From positions 64,226,407-64,290,406 of the forward strand of contig NC_012876.2 of assembly GCF_000003195.3 (NCBI RefSeq): a stretch of DNA of 64,000 nucleotides, given 5' to 3'. Below the pieces are notes generated by a model. It saw only the letters and a program-made list of their open reading frames with translations. It did no database searches and had not been told where the DNA came from. Positions within the stretch are counted from its first letter, which is position 1. The number at the start of each line of letters is the position of its first letter. Positions 1-11,724 of the stretch are shown piece after piece. The position numbers and the translations under genes were made by a program. Origin of the DNA: Sorghum bicolor (lineage: Eukaryota; Streptophyta; Magnoliopsida; Poales; Poaceae).

Positions 1-1320
1 AGCAACAAATCTTTTGGAAATTGTATGTCCTTCTAAGCTTCAATTGAGATTATCTATATATGCGGAAACAAAGAGCACAAAACAACTTTCATGTCACAAT
101 ATTTACTGGATCTATCCTTGGGTCGATGTGTGGGATTTCAACGGTTTAGCACTCAAGACACAAAAGGTTTATCCTCGTTCAAGCCTTGATATGCCCTATG
201 TCCATCCGCGATTTCTCCATGCTAGAATGCTCAAGTCAATTTCTTATAATGAGAGAGAGATGGTAGGAAAGCATAAGCTAGTTCTGATCTAGGGTTTGCT
301 AGGATCTATCCTTGGGTCACGTGCACATGCACATCCACGTGCATGTATGCACACATAGACACGTGCGCACACACACACATCTTACTTGTCCATACCAATT
401 AGGCGTAGTTTTATCACAGCTAATACCGACACATCTACAACTATTGGTGTTGCTTATGCATATATTTTACAACTCATTTTGGTGGCATTATTGACCATAT
501 TCAAACACTAGCATGCCACTTGCCTCTTGAAATAGTTCCATATTCGATATTTTGGGGTTTATTGAAAAGTGACATGAAATTTGAGGCCAATGGGACAATC
601 TTGGAAATGGTATACATGGCCACATGGGCATGGACTTAGGACGATCCAATAAGAAAGAATGAGAAAGACGAACTCGATCCGGCCCAAAGTCCCACATGAA
701 CAACAGATTTCTATGGGCCATATCTCCCTCGTCCATAGTCTGAGATGGACGAATTTGGTATGCAAATTTCTCAACTTAGGAAGATCTACAATTTTTCATT
801 GTCACCTCAGCCATTTGAGTCCAATTTAGTGTGGTCCAACAGCCCCTAAGGCCCAAGGTGTGTTAGACCAAGCACAAAAAAGCCCAGCTGTCACCGATGT
901 CGTCAGTTTGACAGTATATATATTATGCAATGCAATGAAGAGTGTTGTAAAAGAAAAGGTACAATGGAAGAGTGCATATCAGTTTGAAGCGCCGCAAGGA
1001 GGAAGCACAGAAACTGTCTGAACGAAGCTCACAAAACGACTCCGTGAATATATAAGCTTGATTGATGTAGGGTACCCTACATACCGATTATGGGGGCATG
1101 GACCCTAACCCAAGTTTGGAAGAGCATCATTTCCTTGCTTTCCTTGGCAGACCCAATTACCCAACCTAGCTTGCACTTGCAGCCATGTGCATGATACACA
1201 TCAGAGCATGTACCCTTGCATGGCTTATTCGATCTCTCCTCTCATACATAACAATCCTTTCCTTGCGAGCCCGACATGCATCGCCTGCTCGACAAAACTC
1301 CAAGACCAACACTCTCGGGC
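1..1320. other. Left-edge intergenic DNA, no gene recognised
   Basis: No ORF here matches a family I recognise. A 92-codon ORF at 14-292 has no visible domain and is probably chance. Two direct copies of a 17 bp word (GGATCTATCCTTGGGTC) lie at 108-124 and 302-318. A CA/TG-rich tract occupies about 318-382. The right part is the upstream region of the gene that starts at 1402. Confidence 0.5.
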
Positions 1321-1323
1321 ACG

Positions 1324-1329
1324 TATAAG
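1324..1329 (+). promoter_or_regulatory. Putative TATA box of the NTF2-like gene
   Basis: TATAAG lies 73 bp upstream of the chosen ATG (1402). That spacing leaves a 5' UTR of roughly 45 bases if transcription starts about 30 bp downstream of the box. It favours the ATG at 1402 over the in-frame ATG at 1276, which lies upstream of the box. Confidence 0.45.
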
Positions 1330-1401
1330 ACGCCTGAAAGCTGCAGCACGTCCATTTCACATTCACATTCAGACGAGACCCTTTTCAGTTCACCTGTCTC
1401 C

Positions 1402-2704
1402 ATGGACTCATCAACCCTGCCGCGTCTTCTTCCTCCTCTCCCATCGCTTCATCGCCAGCAGCACTACCGTCCGCACCATCCCAAAACCGTTCCAAGACAT
1501 GGCAATGGCAGGATGCCGCCAGCGGCAGCGCGTGTCAAGACGGGGCGTGGAGGACGAGACGCCGGAAAGTTCCGCGCCCAGGGGCTGTTCGGCGATGGCG
1601 GCGGAGACGGGCTCCGGACCGTGATGAGGATGGTGAAGCTCAACTCCGCCATCCAGAACCGGAGCGTCCGGGAGCTCCTCGAGCTGCTCGGCGACGAGTG
1701 CCTCTACTTCTTCGGTAACCTCCGGTCCGTTGATGTTCCGCAGCTGGGCAAGGTAAAACGAGCTGATGGTCCTGCATTTTTGACCAAGTTGTTGCAATCC
1801 TGAACGATACAACATGTATGCCTGCAATCCTGCATTTTTGACCTGGCCGTGACGACGTTGTTGCAGGACATGTTCCTGCTTCTCCATGCGCTGATGGTCC
1901 GGCACCATGTGTCGTTCGTGCTCAAACCGTCTCCAGACGAAGCAGGCTTCGACCTGGGCGTGAAGTGGTCTCTAGGTCAGTCAAAACAACACCTGTTGGT
2001 CAGATTATCAGTTTCAGCATGGACTGTAGGAAACTGAATCCCTGTGCAACCGTTTGCTCTGCAGAATGGAAGGGGAAGAAGCTGCCTTGGGACCTCGACT
2101 GCAACGTCTCCACTAGCCACGTCTATCGGGGCCTCCTGCTCGTCAGGTAACAGTTCTACCGTCTGGTTTTACTGGAACTCGGTAGATTAGGGAAATTTGT
2201 TGGTGTTTTACCGACCATTTTTGCCCCGTAAAGACCGTGTTTCGCATACTTGCATACTGCGTATGTGCAGCAATGTCGCGTCTAGGGATTAGGGTCGTTG
2301 CAGGGATAAAGAATCGACTGAATCGCGTTGTTTTCCTGTCCTTGCAGCCAAGTGAACAAGACCTGCGTGCCACTGCTTCAGAGGATTCTTGGGACCATCC
2401 AGCAGGCAAGCATCCTGCATGACAAACAGATAAACAGATTCTGAAACAAAGTTACCACAGAAACAAAGTGTCAACTATTTTGGGACCGAGAGGGAGTAGC
2501 AATGACAACCTTGTTTCCAAAAGGCTAAACAGTTTTTAATTTTTATCATGACTGCAGAATCTGGACGCGGTAATTTTGACCATCGTGCACAACGTGCTGC
2601 CAGAAGGTACACTTGACGAGAAGAAGAGGAGCACGATCGTTTTCTGCGTCATTATCGGCCTCCTGGTCATGATACTGTTCTACGCACTGTTCAAGAACTT
2701 GTAG
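1402..2704 (+). CDS. NTF2/SnoaL-like protein with C-terminal membrane anchor (5 exons)
   Basis: Exons read from phase and splice consensus: 1402-1752, 1867-1975, 2065-2146, 2348-2405 and 2558-2704. All phases join, giving 248 residues ending at TAG. The fourth intron has a GC-AG border (CAG|GCAAGC); the others are GT-AG. The N-terminal ~60 residues are rich in Arg, Pro and His and poor in acid, as in a plastid transit peptide. The middle (RSVRELLELLGDECLYFFG, then GVKWSLEWKGKKLPW across exons 2-3) resembles plant NTF2-like/SnoaL-fold proteins, where a strand carrying LEWKGK is typical. The last ~24 residues form one hydrophobic helix ending FKNL, so the protein is probably anchored by its C-terminus. 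Ligand and reaction are unknown. The gene is convergent with the SWIB gene. Gene structure is fairly sure; family assignment is moderate. Confidence 0.7.
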
Positions 2705-3327
2705 GGTTCATCATCACACCAGAACAAGAAACGAGCATCATGTACAGTTGCAGGATCTTGTAAATGGTCTGCATCATTGCAGGAACAGAAATACCAAATT
2801 CTGGAACATGGCCAGCCACGATGCACAGTAGTTGTTTGCTGTAAACAACTACTGTCCATAAGATCGATATGATGATACAGGGGTTGAAGAAAAGGATGAA
2901 CATTCAGGATAACGATCTAAACTGTATAAGTTAGGTATCACCTACAACATAACATTGGGGGGGTACAGATGTCTCGAGTCAACTTAGGACACTAGCAATG
3001 TAAGAGGCTTCCAGGTTAGCTAACGAGAAAGCGACTTCTTACCAGAAAACGCACCTACGGTTGCTGAATTTACATCAGCCAAAGTACATCAGCTCTCGCT
3101 GTCCTTTTAACTTAGCAACCAAGCTGCTCCCTATTTAACAAACTAGAAAGTCAGATGGACTACTATGTCTCACTAGATAATATGCCACAACTGCCATTTC
3201 CTTTTCCTTGCTACTGTAAATCAGTCTTGACCAATATGGAAGATACAATGCTTTGAGCGGATTTCTTGTCCTTTCATCAGTGCCTACTACCAGGATGTTA
3301 GCCCAACTGAATCCAGAAAATGTATCA
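2705..3327. other. Convergent intergenic/3' UTR zone
   Basis: This holds the 3' UTR of the NTF2-like gene (+) and probably a terminal 3' UTR exon of the SWIB gene (-). On the minus strand an acceptor GGCTGCAG ends at 3329, and a donor CTG|GTTAGT follows the SWIB stop at 3635/3634, so a 3' UTR intron of about 306 bp (3329-3634) is likely. No independent gene is seen. Confidence 0.4.
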
Positions 3328-3637
3328 CCTGCAGCCAACAGCTAAACAATCACATATTCCTGCATTACCATATGACATCGAAACTGCATAATGTAAGAAA
3401 TCTACAAAGTGAAAATAAAATGATTAAATTTTGTTAAGTCAAAACTTTACAGTACCAATTTGACTGTTGTCAGTAGACTCCTTTTACTAGTGCAACATAT
3501 TTAAAAGGGGGGCAAACAAGGACCCCAAAAGCAAACAACTGAAAGAGGACGAATGTTCTCCAACAAGTACTAGGCAAGGAAATATATTTGACTTAATGTT
3601 ACATAAGCATGCTATAAAGAGTCTGATAACTAACCAG

Positions 3638-6600
3638 TCAGATCTTGGTAGATTGCTGCTTGTAAAGGTGGTCTGAAAGCAACTCTGAGACACCATGAGC
3701 AGCAAGACTTTCACATCCAAAGAGTTGTTTAAGTTTGGAGTCACACAGTATCACTGTAGGATTCTCTGGATCCTGTAACCATAACAAGACAAGAAAAACC
3801 AATTACACTACAAACCTGTTTGCTTTTATGCAGACACCAGATGGTTATACAAGGATCTATAATATGTTTTTACAGAAAATATACCCCAGAAAAATAGTTA
3901 ACTAATGAAGCCAACCACAAATATGAACGGAGGCAATTCACATGGCAGCAAAACAGAAAAGGAAAACAGAAAGGGCAGGCAAAAATAGAAGGAAAAATGC
4001 ATTATACTACACCATAGACAAAAGTAGATTTCTGCGGTACAGTAGACAATAATATAAGTCACCTATTGCTTATGTTCAGATTTATCATTACTGAAATGTT
4101 AGGTGGCAAAATCATTACTGGTAAATTACGTATGAAAACACCAAAGGAAAAGATGGGCTTATATGGAACATGCTTTGCTTATGCTCCACTCTTGTCATAG
4201 GTCAAAAGGGTAGGCAAAAAACCAACTTGCAAAAAAATAATGATTCCCATAATATCGTCATGGTGTTATGGTATATTGAAAAGTACACTGACCCCATTTA
4301 ATAGTTCAAGTTCAAAACTTAAACCACATTTGAAATATATACACTCGGTAACATGTATCTAGAAAGAACCACTGTACGCATCTAGTTGATCAACCAACAA
4401 CTACCATGCCACCAACCAAACTCAAATCCGATAGAAAATAGAAAGCAAGAGATCTACCAAGTAAAAAAAAACAGATATTGGCCAGGCAGGGTGTCCAACG
4501 GTTCAACTAACAAAAATCGTCATGAATTAGACAAGTTTTCATGTATGACATCAGTTTAAAGCACAGCGAATGCAGTTACAAGTTACCAATATTGATGCAT
4601 TTACATTTTCATAGCAAAAGAAATAGTAATCCAATGTTCTGAAATCAAACATTATGCCCCTTTTTTTGTACAAAGATATTCTGGTACTGTAAAACAGATA
4701 TAGACATTTCCTTTGACCTTATGTAGTTTCCCAAGGTTGGACAAAATTACTTGCAAAGCCCACTAGGAGTTTAAAACTTTAACATTGGACCCAACATTTC
4801 AAAAAGGCACAGTAGCACATAACAGTTTTGATAGTAATCATCCAAACCTCTAAATTATTGCTTTTAATGTGCTCCCAGACACGCTTAACAGCCTCAGAAT
4901 GGACCATTTCTCTTTCTCCCGTACCAAAAAAGGTAGCAAGAGCATCAGAAACCGTAAGGGGAAGTTGGTTAACATCAGTTTCAACTTTAGGAATTTGTTC
5001 ACCACCCTCTGGCTTCAATTTTTTTGCTTCTCGTTTTGAATCATCTGCTAGAATTTGGACCACAGGTTCAGTAAACAAAAGATATGATTGTTTTGTAAAA
5101 AAAAATAGACATGGTGTGTTAGGAGAAACACCTACTTTTACTCTCCAGAGGACGTATATGCTTAGACAGAAGCTTATTCATCTGGAACATGTCTGTGCTA
5201 TCAGTCTCAAAAACTAATCGGAGCTCATCATTGCATATAATCTTTCTCTTATTGTTAGGATCTTGCAAATTGTTCCTGCGAATGTACGCCCAAAGCTGCT
5301 TAACAATCTGCATTGATTAACAGCATCAGTTTCCTTGCCATGATGTAAACAATCTTTCTAGTAGCATTGATTAGAAAGATGTGCTAGAAAAACTGGACCT
5401 CAGTTCTAGCCATGGCTGGTTCACCAACAATAGCTTGCAGCTCTGGAGACACACCGCAGACTTTGTTTAACCCTCCAGGACCACCTCTTCGTTTTGCTCC
5501 AGCACTAGCACTGCTACATTGCCACAACAAGAACAGTGAGTTCAGTGAACAGGCTGAACATCAGCAAATGACAGCCGACGGTGACAATTGAGAACAGGGG
5601 ACATATCCATATCACGCTGAAGAGAGTGTCAGGAACATTGTCACATGCAGAAGAGTTTGATGTTTGCAGAATAGTAGTACGGATTTAGTACATATAAAGT
5701 GCGATAAATTCCTTTCAAGTGAATCCACATAGCAAACAGAAAGGCTCCTTTCTAGTTCGAGCAAGTTGTACCTAAACGTAGAGCCCACTCTGCAAGTCAA
5801 ATTGGCAGTTATGGATAAGCTCGTTTGTTTGAAGCCGGTTGCTTGAAAAACAAACATTTTGATGGGATTGAGCCGTTGAGGGAATCCATTTCTACGTTAA
5901 TGACCTTAGGGGATTTAATTCTGCATGAATGGTTGACATGACTACGGGAGCATTAAAAGCTTTTCACAGGTACACACGCAAGCAAGACGATTGCCTCCCC
6001 TAAGCTTGGAACCAGGGGGCATTAAATTTCTAGTACAAGTAGAAATGGCACCACAAAATTCTCAAATGAACCAACTGGAGCGCTTGAAAACAAGTTCCTT
6101 CCACTTCACCCAACCCCACTAATCATATCCTGATATAAAATATTTCTGTCCACCAGAAACAATCAAGCCCAAATCCGTGCACTACAAACCGTGAGACCAA
6201 CAAAAAGAAAAAAACTTGTAAGCTTTTCCGGTAAATCCCACCTCAAATCACCAAACAAATCTGGAAAGGGGAAAATTTTCGATCGTAGAGGTTTAGCTTC
6301 GCGTAGAAGCTACTCTACCTAACTAAATGTGGCCGCACGAGACACGCGCATCTACTGTAGCATCTGTGTGGATACTGCAAACCCTAACTCGAAGGGGGGA
6401 AATGAAGAGGAACTAAAAGAGTGCAGGAAGTGTCACCTGTCCTTCTTGGAGCCAGCCGGCGCCGTTGCCGGCGCCCGCGCACGGGGGCTCTCCGCCGGAG
6501 TGGGTGCCGCTGCAGCCGCAGCTCTCGCCGCGGCAGCCAACTGCTGTTGCTGCTGATGCTGCTGTAGCTGGACGAGCCTCTGCAGCTGGGCCTGGTCAGC

Positions 6601-7101
6601 CTGGGCGAAGGGCTGGTGCCCGTAGCGGTACGACGCGGGGACGTCGAACGGAGAGGGAGGCCCGCCGGCGCGTTGCTGCTGCTGGTGCTGGTACTGCTGC
6701 GGGGCGGAGAGGAAAGACTGCATCTGGTGCTGGTGCTGCTGCGGGAAGAAGTGGGGAACGGCGGGCGCCGGGGCGGGGGCCGACGACGCGGCGGCGGTGG
6801 AGGTGGAGAAGGGCAGCTGCTGCTGCGCAGGAGCCTCGGCGCGGGCGCCCCCGCCGGCGGCGGTCGCGGGGTCGAAATGGTCCTTCCGCGAGGCGGCGGG
6901 GTCCGGCGCCGGCGCGGCAGCGGGGCCTAGGAGCGCGACGAGGACGCTGCGGATGAGGTGCGCCTTGGGGGAGAGGTCGACGCCGAGCTGCGCCCCGAGC
7001 TGGCGCACCACGGCATCCGCCGATATCCCGGTGCCGCCCTGCGCGGCGGTGTGCTGCACGAAGGACTCCACGTACTGGGCCAGCTCCTGGTCGGACAACA
7101 T
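3638..7101 (-). CDS. SWIB/MDM2 domain protein, UAF30-like (5 exons)
   Basis: Exons on the minus strand: 7101-6437, 5510-5399, 5307-5142, 5047-4848 and 3772-3638. All phases join, giving 425 residues ending at TGA. Residues 1-60 form a DEK-C-like helical module (begins MLSDQELAQYVESF). Residues ~60-221 are a low-complexity linker rich in Gln, Ala and Pro with several poly-Gln runs. Two SWIB/MDM2 folds follow, at about 231-315 (VCGVSPELQ, KQLWAYIRRNNLQDP, HIRPLE) and 335-420 (DALATFFGTGERE, RVWEHIKSNNLEDP, CDSKLKQLFG). This is the architecture of plant homologues of UAF30/SWIB proteins, nuclear factors tied to chromatin remodelling and rRNA or stress transcription. The ATG at 7101 is chosen because the family N-terminus begins there, although the frame stays open upstream. 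Two introns end in NAGNAG acceptors. A spliced 3' UTR is likely. Confidence 0.88.
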
Positions 7102-8436
7102 CGGGCTGGTTCGGGGAGGGGACGGGGGGAAATAAGGACTGGCGTTTCCTCCCTCGTCGGTGGCGGCGGCGGCGGCGGTGCGGCGCCTGCGCCTCCACGC
7201 CCTTTTGAATGAAAATTGAAACGGGTAGGGGGGGATGCGGGATCCCTCGCTGGGGAGGGAGGCGCGTTTGGGTTTCGTGGGGTGGTGGGCGGGGCGGGGC
7301 GGGGCACCGGGCGCCTTCACGCTCGGCTTGGTGGTTTTGTGGTTTCCGCCGCTGGGCTTGCGGCTTCCGGTCCGGGTGGAGGTGGGGATGGGGATAGACG
7401 AAACGAGGGGCGCTTTTACGATCCAGCACCTCGGATCTTTTATGGCTTCAGGATTGGATGCCCTTGCTGTACCTGTTGGAAAATTGGGTTTGATATAATC
7501 TCTCATCCCTCTGTCCATCGTACAGAATCGCAAAGACTCCAATGTGCATCTATATTCACTGGTTTAGAATAACCTAAGAGTAGACTTGAGTATAACTTTA
7601 AATCATTAAGGCTCTAACTGTATCCACTAGTTTAGAATAACTCACTAAGAGTGAACTTGAGTATAGCGTAAGAGTGAACCTGCGTATAAACTCAAATGAC
7701 AATTCAATGAGTCTCTAGTGTGTATCCACTAATTTAGTTTTACGTAGTGGGTTTGTGTCTTGTCAATGGTAGAGTTTAACTCATGATTAAATTCATAAGG
7801 CGTCTAAGAAATATTTATGTCGCATCGAGGGTTAGACATCGGCAAGTAGAGATAGATATATGATTTTGGAGGGGAGTATGCAATCGAGAAAGGAGGGATA
7901 TCGTATGGTTAGGTAGATATGTAGAGACGATAGGGAAGGCGGGACGATGCATGGCTTCTAAGCCATATAGAAACGGCTCCATGCACAAAGTAACGCCAAC
8001 GATGCTCATACTTGCACTAAGAAGAAAAAAAACCAGAAACAGTCCCATGCACAAAGTAACGCCAACGATGCTCATACTTGCACGAACAGAAAAAAAAATA
8101 TTCAGGGGCGGTCATGTTACGTTGTAAGGTTACATATGATTGGAACAAAAAAACTAAATAGATTTTATTAAAGGATGGTTATAATTTAGTAGAATATTAA
8201 CAACTAAATTGTAGACAACAAAATGGTAAAAAAAAAACGACCGCTAGCACATAATTATTGATGTTAACATCGTTGGCCATCATCAACGCTACTACAATGG
8301 TATTATATTAAAAAAAAATGTAACATAATGTGGCATTAAAGCTTAACATATCAAGTAATTAAAAACAGTACGTAATACAATATGTTAATAAAACTTAATG
8401 TATGAACTTGCATCCCGTGGTTAGAAAAGGTAGTAA
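7102..8436. other. Upstream region of the SWIB gene
   Basis: The first ~300 bp are GC-rich, probably 5' UTR and core promoter of the minus-strand SWIB gene. Beyond ~7500 the DNA is AT-rich with loosely repeated words (e.g. ACTAGTTTAGAATAAC near 7558 and 7625). No gene is seen. Confidence 0.4.
7979..8083. repeat. Direct repeat, two 39 bp copies
   Basis: The words CCATGCACAAAGTAACGCC and AACGATGCTCATACTTGCAC run on as one 39 bp unit, found at 7979-8017 and again at 8045-8083 with no difference noticed. The copies are 66 bp apart start to start and separated by A-rich DNA. They lie ~0.9 kb upstream of the SWIB start codon. Confidence 0.85.
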
Positions 8437-8655
8437 GGCCTTGTTTAGTTTCGAAAAGTAAAAAGTTTTCGGTACTGTAGCACTTTCGTTTGTTTGTGAC
8501 AAATATTATTCAATCATAAACTAACTAGGATCAAAAGATTCATCTCGTAATTTACAGCTAAACTGTGTAATTAGTTTTTGTTTTCGTCTATATTTAATGT
8601 TTTATATATGTGACATAAGATTCGATGTGACGGGGAATTTTGAACTGAACAGGCC
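8437..8655 (+). mobile_element. MITE, GGCCTTGTTTAG family, TSD TAA
   Basis: It begins GGCCTTGTTTAGTTTCG, ends in an inverted version (CTGAACAGGCC), and is flanked by TAA at 8434-8436 and 8656-8658. The internal words TACTGTAGCACTTTCGTTTG and GATTCGATGTGACGG recur in the other copies in this window. The 3 bp TSD fits PIF/Harbinger. The last 17 bp are duplicated just outside the end. Confidence 0.8.
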
Positions 8656-8839
8656 TAACTACTGAACAGGCCTAACTAAAAAGCACCATGGACTGCCCCG
8701 TGCGTTAGCCAACGCAGCATGTCCGGTGCTGTGGTGCATGGTTGGAAAAAAGGAGGATGGCTGGGGTAGTATGGCCGGTGCTGTGGTGGATTTGATGTGC
8801 CACGAAACCCCAGCGCCTAAGCCAGAAAAAAGGCCAGAA

Positions 8840-9960
8840 ACCCCCCCCCCCCAACCGATCAAAAATGAATAATAACACTCAAGTCCAAGGTGGAAACCGG
8901 AAAAGCACAGGCCACCACCGCGCGCGCGCACAAGACACATGTGTGCCCGTGCCGCTCCCCAAGTCGGCAGAGGCGCACCGAGCGGAACGAGCCCGGAGCC
9001 CCGGACGCAACGCAACGCAACCCCTCCGATCCCCCTGCGCGCGGTCCTCGTGCGCCACCCCCCACCGCGGTGGTTGCCCGACCCGTGCCAAACGACCCAG
9101 CAGGGGCCCCACGCGGCAGCCGAAGCGCGCGGCGTGCCACGCTGGGGTTGGCGCTGGCCGCTCACCTGCTGCTGCTGCACGCCGCCTCCGCATCCGCAGA
9201 GCACGCGCGCGGTGGCGAGCCCGCGCAGGCGCAGCGCTTTTCGCCTGGGGTTTTTTCGTTTTCGGTGCTGGGCGGGCTGGGCGTGGCGGCGCAGTGCCTG
9301 CCTGCCTGCGTGCCTGGGTTGGACGCTGCGCGGCGTCAAACTCTGACCGACCGGTTACATCACACTGCTGTGCCACTGCGGTCTGCGAAGCACGCTACTG
9401 AGAATGTGTCAGCGTGCGGAGTAGGGCATCCAATGCAGGCATTGCAGATGCAGCCAAAGCCGAGCCGGAGGCGGGCGGGCGGGCGGGCGCGGGCGTGACG
9501 TCGCAGCCTCCCCAGTCGTCTCCTCCTGTCGAGTACGCAGAGCGTAGCCGGTGGTCGCTGCTGACGGCAGGCAGTTGGCGCACACGCCCCCGGTTATTCT
9601 CCAGTACGTACAGCAAAACGGAAGCAGAAGCAGCATGCCGATATTCGTTTTCCCTGCACGGGGGTAGGCTAGGCTGGCTCCTCTCCTCTCCTCTCCTCTG
9701 CCTGCAGCCTGCCACGGCACTCGCGTCGCGCGTGCCGACGAACAGCCGGCCACGGTCTTTGCCTGCTGACTGGACTGCTGCGCGCTGTGCCTCCCCGCCC
9801 CCGCCCCCGCCCCTTTTGCTGCTTTCTCGTCCTTTCCTCCCGTCTCTTTTCGCGTGTTCCGAGGCCACCCCCGGAGCCGGAGGCCCAACCCTGCAGCTGG
9901 AGACGTCGGGACAGGACACGTCGACGCAATCATTGTGAAGCCCCAACCCCAACCCCAATC
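8840..9960. other. GC-rich island with many overlapping open frames
   Basis: This stretch is very GC-rich and CpG-rich, so long frames are open on both strands by composition alone. One plus frame contains a hydrophobic signal-like segment (near 9145-9205), but I see no conserved domain, no convincing splice pattern and no codon signature. It may be a CpG island or promoter with a non-coding transcript. I call no gene. Confidence 0.4.
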
Positions 9961-10238
9961 CGCAGCGCCGTTTGGCCAGTCACCTCCATCCACCACTGTC
10001 CACAGCACAGATTAAAACCGGTCGCCGTGAAGGCTGGAGGTGCCAAACGTGGAGTCCGACCGCGCTCGACAGATGGGATGGGTGGTAGACTACCGACAAG
10101 GCGAGGCGAGGCGAGGCGCGACGACCATGACAATTGGCATTGGGGTTGTGCTCGTGGTTGGCCAACACGGACGGAGCGAGTAGTCTGCCCGCCTGTAGGC
10201 AGAGAGATAGGGTAGGGTAGGGTAGGGTAGGGTAGGGG
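9678..10238. repeat. Cluster of short G- or C-rich microsatellites
   Basis: Within ~560 bp there are (CTCCT)4 at 9678-9699, CCCCCG units at 9793-9813, CCCCAA units near 9940-9958, GGCGA units near 10100-10117 and (GGTAG)5 at about 10210-10236. Each strand carries several G-runs of three or more. Confidence 0.8.
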
Positions 10239-10280
10239 GCGTTAAGGATGTTGCGCTTTTTTCTGTGTTTGTGGATTCTA

Positions 10281-10355
10281 GGCCTTGTTTAGTTCCCAAA
10301 AAATTTTATAAAATTTTTTAGATTCTCTATCACATCGAATCTTTAGACACATGCG
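10281..10355 (+). mobile_element. Truncated MITE end (GGCCTTGTTTAG family)
   Basis: GGCCTTGTTTAGTTCCC is followed by the subterminal AT block and ATCACATCGAATCTTTAG, then homology stops. The other end is missing. Confidence 0.6.
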
Positions 10356-10458
10356 CGGCAGGGCTATTGGCCTATTGCATTGGCAATGCACTACGAGTAC
10401 TACTGTAGTAGGAGTGTGCTACTAGGCACATTTCAGTGGATCATTCTTTTTTAACTCA

Positions 10459-10695
10459 AGACTTGGTTAGTTCCAAAAGTTTTTGCAAAATCGTCACCGT
10501 AGCACTTTCGTTTGTATTTGACAAATATTATTTAATCATAGACTAACTACACCTAAAAGATTCATCTCGTAAATTATAGGTAAACTGTGTAATTTATTAT
10601 TTTTTAATCTATATTTAATGTTCCATGCATGCGACATTCGATGTGACGAAGAATCTGAAAAATTTTGTAATTTTTTTTCGAAACTAAACAAGACC
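10459..10695 (+). mobile_element. MITE, same family, TSD TCA
   Basis: The ends are AGACTTGGTTAGTTCC and CTAAACAAGACC, slightly diverged from the GGCCTTG consensus. Flanks are TCA at 10456-10458 and 10696-10698. The internal block with GTAGCACTTTCGTTTG and ATTCATCTCGTAAATTA matches the other copies. Confidence 0.8.
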
Positions 10696-10757
10696 TCAAG
10701 TTAATACTAGGAGTGATCTGATTAGAATCACCGGATCAGGCTTATCTGTCAGTACTA

Positions 10758-10968
10758 AGGGGGTGTTTGGGACTGCTCTGCTTTACGTTTTTCAGCTTCG
10801 CTCCACGTTTTTTAGCCAAACGGTTTCAGCTCCACGCACTCAGTTCGAAAAAAAAATGTGGAGTTGTGAGAGCACCGAAAAAGGTACTCCACAAACTCCA
10901 ATTTTTTGTGGAGCTGCTTTATGGTAGAGTTTGTGGAGTAGAGTTTGTAGAGCTGTCTCAAACACCCT
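10758..10968. mobile_element. Tourist-like MITE
   Basis: Terminal inverted repeats are AGGGGGTGTTTGGGA on the left and the inverse of AGGGTGTTTGAGACA on the right. Flanks are CTA at 10755-10757 and 10969-10971. The interior has inverted GTGGAG/CTCCAC words. Termini and 3 bp TSD are typical of Tourist (PIF/Harbinger). Confidence 0.75.
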
Positions 10969-11724
10969 CTATGTTTTCAGAGTAGTAGGATCCAAGTTTT
11001 GTTTGTTTGTTTTTGGCCCCAAAACTCGTTCCTTTGTTGTTGGCTTCCAACCACGCCTAGGATGATGGGCTGACCCACATTTTCTTTTGCAAAAACTCAC
11101 CGTTGTCCGGGCCGGATTGGCAGCCCAAACTGCTGCTCCGCCCGTCTTGGCCCAAGTTCATGCTTGAGCCCGCCTTGTTCGCGATCGCGATCGATCACTG
11201 GTGGAAGAGACCTGCTCTGCTCCGATCAACGAAACATCCAAGTCTCGCTCTTGCTGAAGAACATTGAGCTGTGTTCAGCGCGTAGCAATAACTAATATAA
11301 CTATACTGTGTAACTTGTTTGGAAATTTTTTGACAGAAGATACATGACCAACATGAATGCTTTTAGCAGTAATATATGTTGCATCCATGCTAGTTGTATC
11401 TCATATTTTTATCATGAATACATTTATGAAAATGTTTGGGATTTTTTTAGTTTTTCAAGGTATTTTCTTAATTTTATAGAGTTAAGTCTATTTTTTAAAA
11501 GCTTCGAGAAATTTTTTTGCGAGTTCTAAACATTTTTATTTGGATACATCACATCCCAATTCATATCTAGGATTTTTATCGAAGTTTTTAGAAGCCTAGC
11601 GACATTTTTTGTGGTTTACAAACCTCATCAAATATTTTTCCGATTATTTTTAACTAAAAAGACAACCACTTCAAACCAAGGTAAAGAGGTAATTTGACGG
11701 ATTGAGAGTTCAAGGGTAAAATGT
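10969..11724. other. Intergenic DNA left of the retrotransposon
   Basis: No gene is recognised. The sequence is AT-rich and ends with AATGT (11720-11724), the target site copied on the far side of the element at 25572-25576. Confidence 0.5.

Noticed and set aside
318..382. Possible Z-DNA or regulatory element in the CA/TG tract
   Set aside because: Short and imperfect; common in plant intergenic DNA, with no gene nearby to link it to.
8659..9958. Several overlapping ORFs of 100-226 codons on both strands
   Set aside because: The DNA is so GC-rich that stops are rare in all frames; no domain, splice pattern or consistent frame singles one out.
10205..10240. Interstitial telomere repeat
   Set aside because: The unit is the 5-mer GGTAG, not the plant telomere TTTAGGG.
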